A DNA stretch of 11,509 nt from NCBI GenBank assembly GCA_002369495.1, contig DFFD01000108.1:1-11509 (forward strand), given 5' to 3'. Every line of letters begins with the position of its first letter. The first letter of the stretch is position 1. This document shows positions 6,627 through 11,509 of this stretch, in pieces. The notes beneath the pieces were generated by a model. It worked only from the letters and a program-made list of their open reading frames with translations, did no database searches and was not told where the DNA came from. The stretch is from Lachnospiraceae bacterium UBA3785. GTDB lineage: Bacteria; Bacillota; Clostridia; Lachnospirales; Lachnospiraceae. The position numbers were made by a program, and so were the translations under genes.

Positions 6627-7439
6627 TCACTCGAAGAACCTGTCCCGCATCATCTTTTCAAAATTCCTCATATTTAGCGGACAGTCCGATGATTCCATCG
6701 TATATAAGAAATCCCTTCCGACCTGGAATCCCGCTTTCTGATAATCCCTGATCTTTAAAAGCGCATCTCTCGCATAATCTTCATCCTGCATCATCCCGAA
6801 GTGTTCATATATGACAGCTCTCCTCTCACTGACATCGAGAATTGTAAAATCCGGGTATACCGGATGACGCCGCTCGATGTTCGCCGGGCACTCATAGCGG
6901 TAAGGAAGTTTCATCAGGAGAAGCTTGTCGGCGATCATTTTCTCACTCTTTGACCGCACCCGCTCTCCCCGTTCCGAGTAAATCTCAGGCGCATCTTCTG
7001 AAAATGAAAGCCCCCTGTACGCCACCCCCTCCCATTCTTTTATATAGAGTGCGTCCGGAAGAACATATGGCTTGATGAGCGCCTTCCTTCCCGGTGCGGA
7101 ACGTTCATAGATATCCGCAAGCGCAGCATATAAGAAAGAGATATTTCTCTCACATCCGCTCTTTTTGATCTGAAGAAGTTTCTTTTTGATTGCCGACGCG
7201 GCGCAAATAAATTCTCTGTCATAATCCCTCTGAACCAGCGCAGCCGCAAGCGGAAGCTTATCTTTGGCAAGATATTTTCCGGGCCGCTCCTGAGGCGATT
7301 CCTTAAGAAGATACTGATTTCTGCCGTGGGTGTGCATCACGCTAATGATTCCGGCGGGCGCTCTCCTCTCTGATGCCTGTGCTTTTGCCACAAGCTGTTC
7401 GAGGATTTTGATCTGTTCATCGATCGTCACGGTTGTCAT
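6627..7439 (-). CDS. Uncharacterised protein with PD-(D/E)XK-like nuclease signature
   Basis: I do not recognise a named family. The 270-residue protein has three visible parts: a charged helix (about 4-25), a middle region including NQYLLKES, KYLAKDKLPLAAALVQRDYD and a helical stretch to about 120, and a C-terminal domain. The last contains RSKSE (162-166), YPDFTIL (195-201) and YEHFGMMQDEDYA (211-223). The spacing of E166, D197 and E212 resembles the PD-(D/E)XK nuclease core, but the usual lysine after the last acid is not present; His213 follows it. From memory, similar proteins are common and unnamed in gut Clostridia. The ATG at 7439 has GGAGG (7447-7451) 7 bases ahead. Base composition is visibly lower in GC than in neighbours, and codon use (AGA, ATA, AAA) differs, which suggests transfer. 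It lies between arrays A and B with no signal peptide or membrane segment. It could be a nuclease, or a binding protein using that fold. Confidence 0.8.
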   Translation of the reverse strand: MTTVTIDEQIKILEQLVAKAQASERRAPAGIISVMHTHGRNQYLLKESPQERPGKYLAKDKLPLAAALVQRDYDREFICAASAIKKKLLQIKKSGCERNISFLYAALADIYERSAPGRKALIKPYVLPDALYIKEWEGVAYRGLSFSEDAPEIYSERGERVRSKSEKMIADKLLLMKLPYRYECPANIERRHPVYPDFTILDVSERRAVIYEHFGMMQDEDYARDALLKIRDYQKAGFQVGRDFLYTMESSDCPLNMRNFEKMMRDRFFE

Positions 7440-7480
7440 ATTTTATCCTCCGGTATTCTAATTTTATCCTTGAAAATCAG

Positions 7481-7509
7481 AAAAGCCCCGGATTCTCTCC
7501 GAGGCTTTT
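7481..7509 (-). terminator. Terminator-like hairpin between array B and the nuclease-like gene
   Basis: AAAAGCC (7481-7487) pairs with GGCTTTT (7503-7509). After one C-A mismatch, CGGA pairs with TCCG, leaving a TTCTC loop. T-rich sequence follows on both strands. Read on the minus strand it could end transcripts that come through array B or from the anti-sigma gene. If the nuclease gene is transcribed from further upstream, it would act as a leader attenuator 42 bases before the start codon. Confidence 0.55.
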
Positions 7510-7614
7510 CTCTTTATAAAAATGTCTTTATCTTGCTTACGCTTTTTCATGCTTTGATGCTACTACCCGGGCAGAGAAATGTCAAGAAGAACCGTAAACC
7601 GTCCCGGATGTCCT

Positions 7615-7975
7615 CTTTTTCTTTAACGCCCGCATTCTTTCTCCCGGCAAAGTAGATTTCATTGGCATTTTTCACCCTTCACCGCCAAAGTTCTTTGCAG
7701 ACATCTCACAGCACTCACATTAAAGTAAAAACAAAGAGGCAACTCGCTCGAATCTCGCCAATCAAACTTTAATTTCCTTCTCTCATCCTTGCAGCAAAGA
7801 GAATTCTTGAATCGCCGCCCTTAAAAGTACACCATTCAAACTTTGCCAGACTACTCAGCTGCCAGAATTAAAGTAATCACCCCGATTCATGCTTCAAAGC
7901 GTCCAAAATCCGACTTTGCCCTATATGTCCCTCTTCATCTGCAAAGAATGCAATCCTTATTCAGCCGGCTTTAAT
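7615..7975. repeat. Periodic inverted-motif array B (upstream of the nuclease-like gene)
   Basis: This is the longer homologous copy of array A, in the same orientation, within the 653-base gap between the nuclease-like gene and the anti-sigma gene. Cores are CTTT 7621, AAAG 7649, CTTT 7693, AAAG 7722, CTTT 7767, AAAG 7796, CTTT 7841, AAAG 7870, CTTT 7914 and AAAG 7943. The gaps are 28, 44, 29, 45, 29, 45, 29, 44 and 29. A last CTTTAAT at 7969 is out of step (26). Unit 2 (7720-7774) matches unit 2 of array A at 51 of 55 positions; units 1 and 3 are about 60-70% alike. The last two units swap end types (ATTAAAGT with ACTTTGC, GCAAAG with CTTTAAT). The remainder of the gap (7440-7480, 7510-7614, 7976-8008) shows no gene. 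Confidence 0.85.
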
Positions 7976-8008
7976 CCCCGTCACCTTCCCTCCCCTCACC
8001 GCACACAC

Positions 8009-8083
8009 CTATACCGGCCGTCTGCCGCCCCCACGTAAGCCAGCCCTTAATTGCATGGCAATAAGAATCCGCTCGTTTTTCAT
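8009..8083 (-). CDS. Possible 24-residue small ORF or decayed gene start
   Basis: Nine bases past the anti-sigma stop codon, an ATG with a GAGGGTG purine-rich leader opens a frame starting MKNERILIAMQLRAG and ending at TAG. The first 17 bases of the frame match the beginning of the anti-sigma gene (MKNEW) at 15 positions. It could be a remnant of a duplicated gene start, a tiny coupled peptide, or chance. Too short for any functional call. Confidence 0.2.
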   Translation of the reverse strand: MKNERILIAMQLRAGLRGGGRRPV

Positions 8084-8092
8084 TTTTCACCC

Positions 8093-9103
8093 TCACATGA
8101 GTGTGATCCAGTCCGTGTACGAGACCGGGATGAGGCTGTAGGGCTCCCCCTTCTGCCCGATGCGCACGGCGATGCCGACCCTCTCCGGCACCTCCGTGTA
8201 CCCGCTCACGATTAAAACATCCGAGATACCGTCCTCTGTCTCCTTCCGCGTCCCCTCGAGCACGTGCAGCTCCTCGCCGTTCTCCGAAAGAATCGTAAAA
8301 TGAACCCCCTCCGTCTCCCGAAGCTCCTCACTGAGCTCCGTGGCGAGCTCGATCCGGAGGCAGTTGGCCGAGGCCGCTGCCGAAAGGACCGTGACATTGC
8401 ACGCATCATGCTCAAAAATCTGTTCCTTCGGAAGTCTTCTTACGACTCCGCCGCCTCCCGCCATCTCAAAGGTCAGCTCCTGGTTCTGATAGCGCATCCC
8501 ATCCCGGCCGTACACGTTCACGGCGAGCGTCGCGCGAAAAACCGGGCCCGGATTTCTCTTTGTGACATCCGCCCGCAGGGCAAATGTATCCTCGCTCTCA
8601 GCCATGCACGAAGGCGGCTCCTCGTTCAGCACATCATCGATGTAGAGTTCGTGCGGCGCAATGTCATAATTCTTCGCGGCCTCCGTCTTCTCCATGACGG
8701 CAAAGAGCTCGATTCCGTCGCACTTCGCCTCAAGGATCCTGATGAGAGGCTCATCCACGGGGAGCACCGGGAGCGAATCCATATCGACACTGCCCCCTTC
8801 AAGGTCTCTTGCACAGTGGTCCGGCCCGCTGATTTCCGTCACGACTTCGGTCTTTATGCCCTCCTTCGCCGCCTCGCTTAAGAAAGTTTTCGGGAAAAAC
8901 GTCCCGAGTCCTCTGTACATGCCGGCGGCCGCTAAGAGCAGCGCGGCGGCAGCCGCTCCAGCGGCCAGAACGCTTCTCCTGCCCTTCCGCTTCTCATTTG
9001 TGATCCGGGGAGCCTCCCCCTCCTCAAGCGAAAGCGCCTCCAGGAGCGCATTGTGAAAGCTCTCCGGCATTGCGGGATACTCAGTCATCCATTCGTTTTT
9101 CAT
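8093..9103 (-). CDS. Membrane-anchored DUF4179-like protein, probable anti-sigma factor
   Basis: The 336-residue protein has a short cytosolic N-terminus (1-43, including PESFHNALLEALSLEEGE), one alanine/leucine-rich membrane helix (about 44-62) after the positive stretch KRKGRR, and a large extracytoplasmic region of about 270 residues. This N-in, single-span layout next to an ECF sigma gene is typical of anti-sigma factors that hold the sigma at the membrane until a signal arrives. The resemblance to DUF4179 proteins is by layout and N-terminal flavour, not a confirmed match, and the outer domain's ligand is unknown. Its ATG overlaps the sigma stop by one base (TAATG), with GGAGGAG just upstream, so it is translationally coupled. 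A sensor or structural partner is an alternative to anti-sigma. Confidence 0.75.
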   Translation of the reverse strand: MKNEWMTEYPAMPESFHNALLEALSLEEGEAPRITNEKRKGRRSVLAAGAAAAALLLAAAGMYRGLGTFFPKTFLSEAAKEGIKTEVVTEISGPDHCARDLEGGSVDMDSLPVLPVDEPLIRILEAKCDGIELFAVMEKTEAAKNYDIAPHELYIDDVLNEEPPSCMAESEDTFALRADVTKRNPGPVFRATLAVNVYGRDGMRYQNQELTFEMAGGGGVVRRLPKEQIFEHDACNVTVLSAAASANCLRIELATELSEELRETEGVHFTILSENGEELHVLEGTRKETEDGISDVLIVSGYTEVPERVGIAVRIGQKGEPYSLIPVSYTDWITLM

Positions 9104-9576
9104 TATTCTCCTCCTTCCAGAAACTTTTTGATCGCCAGCCTGCCGCGCCGAAGATACGTCTTCACGGTTCCCTCCGGGACCGTGAGAATGTCCGCGATCT
9201 CACGGACACGGTAGCCCTCGATGTAGTGCATCACGACTGCGGCGCGGTAGTCCTCCGGGAGCGTAAAGATCGCCTCATAGAGGTCACTGTAATCCCTCCT
9301 TCGCTCATCGGGCAGGTCAAACATTCCCTCCTCGCCGCCGACAACATAGCTTTTCTCTTTTCTTAAGATGTCATAGGCGGTCCGGATCAGGATCCGTATG
9401 AACCAGGTCTTCGCGTAGGCGTCGTTTTTGAGCGAGGGCAGGTTCTCGAGGGCCTTCGCTACCGCCTCCTGGGCGGCATCCGCGCAGTCCTCGTCATTTT
9501 TCAGGATGGATTTGGCGATCCGGTAGATCTGCTGTTCATTTCTGATTACCATCCGGCCAAAGGTTTCCTTGTTCAT
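9103..9576 (-). CDS. ECF-type RNA polymerase sigma factor
   Basis: This is a 157-residue sigma-70 family protein of the small extracytoplasmic-function group, which redirects RNA polymerase to stress promoters. Region 2 (about 10-76) contains QQIYRIAKSILKNDEDCADAAQEA and the promoter-opening helix with KTWFIRILIRTAYDILR. Region 4 (about 104-154) has LPEDYRAAVVMHYIEGYRVREIADIL and the recognition helix VPEGTVKTYLRRGRLAIKK. Regions 1 and 3 are absent, as expected. The ATG at 9576 has AAAAGGAG about 12 bases upstream, a slightly long spacing. It is the first gene of a two-gene unit with the membrane protein and has an ECF-type promoter upstream, indicating autoregulation. The set of genes it controls cannot be read from the window. 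Confidence 0.93.
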   Translation of the reverse strand: MNKETFGRMVIRNEQQIYRIAKSILKNDEDCADAAQEAVAKALENLPSLKNDAYAKTWFIRILIRTAYDILRKEKSYVVGGEEGMFDLPDERRRDYSDLYEAIFTLPEDYRAAVVMHYIEGYRVREIADILTVPEGTVKTYLRRGRLAIKKFLEGGE

Positions 9577-9613
9577 GAAAATGAATCTCTCCTTTTATTG
9601 TTCTCTTCTACAG

Positions 9614-9644
9614 ATTAGACGTCGGCGGGGTTCATAAGGTTTCA
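9614..9644 (-). promoter_or_regulatory. ECF-type promoter of the sigma/anti-sigma operon
   Basis: On the minus strand TGAAACCTT (9644-9636) is followed by CGTCTAAT (9621-9614), with 17 bases between TGAAAC and CGTC. This matches the known form of SigV/SigW-type ECF promoters (TGAAAC and CGTC/CGTA elements). Its place directly ahead of an ECF sigma gene fits autoregulation. The leader to the start codon is about 30 bases. Confidence 0.75.
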
Positions 9645-9651
9645 GGAAAAA

Positions 9652-9688
9652 GCACAAAATTTCACCCCGGCAGAAATCCCGCCGGGGT
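9652..9688 (-). terminator. Rho-independent terminator of the ABC transporter operon
   Basis: ACCCCGGC (9664-9671) pairs perfectly with GCCGGGGT (9681-9688) around a 9-base loop. On the minus strand it is followed by GAAATTTTGTGC, a short T run. It starts 28 bases past the ATPase stop and separates the ABC operon from the sigma promoter. Confidence 0.75.
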
Positions 9689-9716
9689 TTCACAATGCAT
9701 CATAATCTTTCCGACT

Positions 9717-10334
9717 TCATCTTACAAGGGCAATTCGCCCCTTATCCATCTCGTACACCCTGTCGCACAGAATCTCAATGTCCTCCCGGCTGTGGCTCGC
9801 GATGAGCAGCGTCTTCCCTTTATTTTTAAGAGAAATGAAAAGCTCCCGCATGTCTCTGACTCCCTCGTTGTCGAGCCCGTTCATCGGCTCGTCCAGGATC
9901 AGGATGTCCGGGTCCTCCATGATCGCCTGGGCGATTCCGAGGCGCTGCCTCATCCCCATGGAATACTTCCGGACCGGGCGGCGGTCGCCCGGCTCGAGCC
10001 CGACCAGACGGATCGCCTCCTCTGCCGCGTCCCGCCGTACCTTCCCGCCGATCTCCATCAGGTAAACGAGGTTCCTGAGGCCCGGGTAATGCAGGAGGAA
10101 TCCCGGTTCCTCGATGAGAGCCCCCAGCGAATCGCGGTCAATACGGACCTTTCCGCTGTCAGGGATATAAAGCCCCGTAAGGCACTTGAAGAGGACGCTT
10201 TTACCGGACCCGTTGCGCCCGATGATCCCGCATATCGTGCCGGCTTCAACAGAAAAGCTTACATTCCGAAGCACCGGCTCGCTGCCGAAATATTTGACCA
10301 GCCCTTCTGCCGATACAGTCTCTTTCCTTTCCAT
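9717..10334 (-). CDS. ABC transporter ATP-binding protein (BcrA/LanF-like, E-loop)
   Basis: This 205-residue nucleotide-binding subunit powers the transporter made by the two upstream membrane proteins. It has Walker A GRNGSGKS (39-46), signature YSMGMRQRLGIAQA (124-137), Walker B ILILDEP (144-150) and the switch histidine H181. At the Q-loop position the sequence is ALIEEPGF (72-79), with glutamate in place of glutamine. This E-loop is known from LanF/BcrA-type exporters for lantibiotic or bacitracin self-protection. The protein is short for the family and lacks the extra C-terminal domain of many BcrA homologues. It begins 9 bases after the permease stop with an AGGTGG ribosome-binding site, and it is the last gene of the operon. 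The substrate is unknown; peptide or antibiotic export is inferred from the E-loop. Confidence 0.9.
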   Translation of the reverse strand: MERKETVSAEGLVKYFGSEPVLRNVSFSVEAGTICGIIGRNGSGKSVLFKCLTGLYIPDSGKVRIDRDSLGALIEEPGFLLHYPGLRNLVYLMEIGGKVRRDAAEEAIRLVGLEPGDRRPVRKYSMGMRQRLGIAQAIMEDPDILILDEPMNGLDNEGVRDMRELFISLKNKGKTLLIASHSREDIEILCDRVYEMDKGRIALVR

Positions 10335-10343
10335 GTCACCACC

Positions 10344-11192
10344 TCATTTCCCGATATCACTCCGATATGTAACCGCGATTGAGACCGCAGCTGTGAGCAC
10401 GATCCCTGCACCGAGGCGCCATGCAGCCCCTGCAAGGTCCATCTTAAGGCTCCCCGAAGTGATCGCCGCAAGATCCGTCCAGGCGCTCGGAACCAGATTC
10501 CGCGTCCATTCCGGAAAATACCAGACCCGCGCGACGATCACGATATCCGCAAGGCAGACGACCAGCGATGCTGCCTGCCCGACAATGAGGTTCAGCATCC
10601 ATGAGAGGAACCCGTAAAAAGTACAGACCAGGAAGACCAGCAGGAAGGCTGCGGCCAGAGCTTCCGCCGGCGTGTAATTGAAGAGGATGTTCGTCGTGAC
10701 GCGGATCGTCAGTCCAAACTCTGCCCAGGCATCCGACATGGCAAGCGTCGTCCAGACCTTCCCCCATCGGTTGGAAAACTCGATTCCCGGGAAGAGCAGC
10801 AGCGTCCCGGCCAGAAGGAGGAAGGACGTATAGAGGAACGCCAGTACCGGCACAAACAGGGCCTGCCCGGCGACCCAGGCACCTCTTCCCGCTCTTAAAA
10901 ATGAAAAAAGCCGATCCCTCCCGTAAAATGGCGCGTCCATCGCAAAGAGCAGCATCCCGGCAAGGAGAGGCCCGGCAAGGTTCACGTCGCTGAACAGGAA
11001 GACAAAAAGGCAGGGTGCAGCCTTCTCCCCCGAAGACGCGATGAAATCCCGGACCGGAGAGACCGCCGCATAGAGGTAGACAAATATGCAGCCGGGAACA
11101 AGGCAGGTCTTAAGATCGGCAGCTGCTGCCCGAAGCTGGTAAAGCGTGACAAGGCATGAAGTTCGCACGAGATTTCTTTTCACCGGCCTCAC
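10344..11192 (-). CDS. ABC transporter membrane subunit (six helices)
   Basis: This 282-residue, very hydrophobic protein has about six membrane spans near residues 29-46, 61-84, 108-135, 178-203, 206-224 and 255-275. That is the layout of an ABC-2 type permease, with a longer loop between spans 3 and 4. No sequence motif names a subfamily, so the role rests on topology and on its place directly before the ATPase gene. The start is GTG at 11192, overlapping the stop of the preceding gene (GTGA), with AAGGA 7 bases ahead. A second GTG three codons later (11183) has AGGTGAGG upstream and is a possible alternative. In LanFEG-like systems two such subunits pair with one ATPase, which matches the layout here. 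Confidence 0.82.
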   Translation of the reverse strand: MRPVKRNLVRTSCLVTLYQLRAAAADLKTCLVPGCIFVYLYAAVSPVRDFIASSGEKAAPCLFVFLFSDVNLAGPLLAGMLLFAMDAPFYGRDRLFSFLRAGRGAWVAGQALFVPVLAFLYTSFLLLAGTLLLFPGIEFSNRWGKVWTTLAMSDAWAEFGLTIRVTTNILFNYTPAEALAAAFLLVFLVCTFYGFLSWMLNLIVGQAASLVVCLADIVIVARVWYFPEWTRNLVPSAWTDLAAITSGSLKMDLAGAAWRLGAGIVLTAAVSIAVTYRSDIGK

Positions 11193-11509
11193 CTGTAATT
11201 CCTTTCAATGCCTTTAAACATAAGCACAGCGCCTGACCCGGCCATCACGCCGGACACAATGAAGGCCCAGGAGAGGAAAAGCACCCGGCTCCCTGTCCAG
11301 CTGATCGTGCAAATGTCATAGATCCGTTCCACGGACAGGCACGGCAGCACGGCTGCCTCCCGTGAGAACACATAGAACAGCACAAAATGGATAAAGAACG
11401 GGGCCGCATATACCGCCCTTGTGTCGCTGCACCAGGCAGATATCCCCATCGCAAGGACGGCGGCCGATCCGCAGTAGAGGGCATACAGGGCGCCCTGGAG
11501 GACCAGGTG
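11189..11509 (-). CDS. Second ABC transporter membrane subunit, C-terminal part (5' end beyond window)
   Basis: The reading frame is open from the right edge to the stop at 11189, giving 106 residues that end MFKGIERNYR. Three hydrophobic spans are visible: around HLVLQGALYALY through VLAMGISAW, around APFFIHFVLFYVF, and around VLFLSWAFIVSGVMAGSGAV before the basic tail. The last is a typical final helix of an ABC-2 permease. An internal ATG at 11449 is not the likely start, because the hydrophobic sequence continues upstream. It overlaps the next gene by 4 bases (GTGA), so the two membrane proteins are translationally coupled. The assignment is by context and topology only. Confidence 0.7.
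   Translation of the reverse strand, partial: HLVLQGALYALYCGSAAVLAMGISAWCSDTRAVYAAPFFIHFVLFYVFSREAAVLPCLSVERIYDICTISWTGSRVLFLSWAFIVSGVMAGSGAVLMFKGIERNYR

Noticed and set aside
7470..7655. A 61-codon plus-strand frame upstream of the nuclease-like gene
   Set aside because: It crosses the hairpin and the beginning of array B, has no ribosome-binding site, and its translation shows no protein-like pattern.
6349..7975. CRISPR array
   Set aside because: The repeated parts are only 6-8 bases, alternate in orientation, and no repeat of about 24-37 identical bases recurs at each period. No cas genes are nearby.

Overview
The window looks like a GC-rich anaerobic Clostridia genome, probably Lachnospiraceae-like. 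This is inferred from the gene content and order (tmcAL divergent from pta-ackA, then rpmF, acpP, rnc, smc), the Shine-Dalgarno-rich starts, and the acetate-forming Pta-AckA pair. No rRNA, tRNA or CRISPR array was seen.

Positions 1-4952 hold a housekeeping block on the minus strand. In transcription order it is pta, ackA, rpmF, acpP, rnc and smc (smc runs off the left edge). Pta and AckA make acetate and ATP from acetyl-CoA. L32, acyl carrier protein, RNase III and SMC serve translation, lipid synthesis, RNA processing and chromosome folding. pta has a clear sigma-A-type promoter, and rpmF has a near-perfect one of its own followed by a hairpin terminator. The DUF177 and plsX genes that I remember in this cluster from related Clostridia are absent here.

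Positions 4953-6295: an AT-rich divergent promoter region separates pta from tmcAL on the plus strand. TmcAL consumes acetate and ATP to acetylate the wobble cytidine of elongator tRNA-Met, so it sits beside the genes that produce acetate.

Positions 6296-8092 are the unusual part. A minus-strand gene for an uncharacterised protein with a PD-(D/E)XK-like nuclease signature (6627-7439) is bracketed by two homologous non-coding arrays (about 6349-6616 and 7615-7975). Each array is a series of short inverted motifs, AAAG and CTTT cores within GCAAAG(T)/ACTTTGC or ATTAAAGT/ACTTTAAT. They alternate at spacings of 44-45 and 29 bp, giving a 73-74 bp period that equals almost exactly seven turns of B-DNA. 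The arrays are in direct orientation and offset by 1266-1267 bp at every matched position. I do not recognise this arrangement and rank it as the best candidate for an undescribed system.

Positions 8093-9644 carry an ECF sigma factor and a membrane-anchored DUF4179-like probable anti-sigma factor on the minus strand. They overlap by one base and are preceded by an ECF-type promoter, which suggests autoregulation.

Positions 9664-11509 hold an ABC transporter operon on the minus strand: a membrane protein cut by the right edge, a second six-helix membrane protein and an ATPase, ending in a hairpin terminator. The ATPase has a glutamate where the Q-loop glutamine is expected, as in BcrA/LanF-type bacteriocin and antibiotic exporters. 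It therefore may be an envelope-stress or peptide-immunity exporter next to an envelope-type sigma factor. That functional link is inference.
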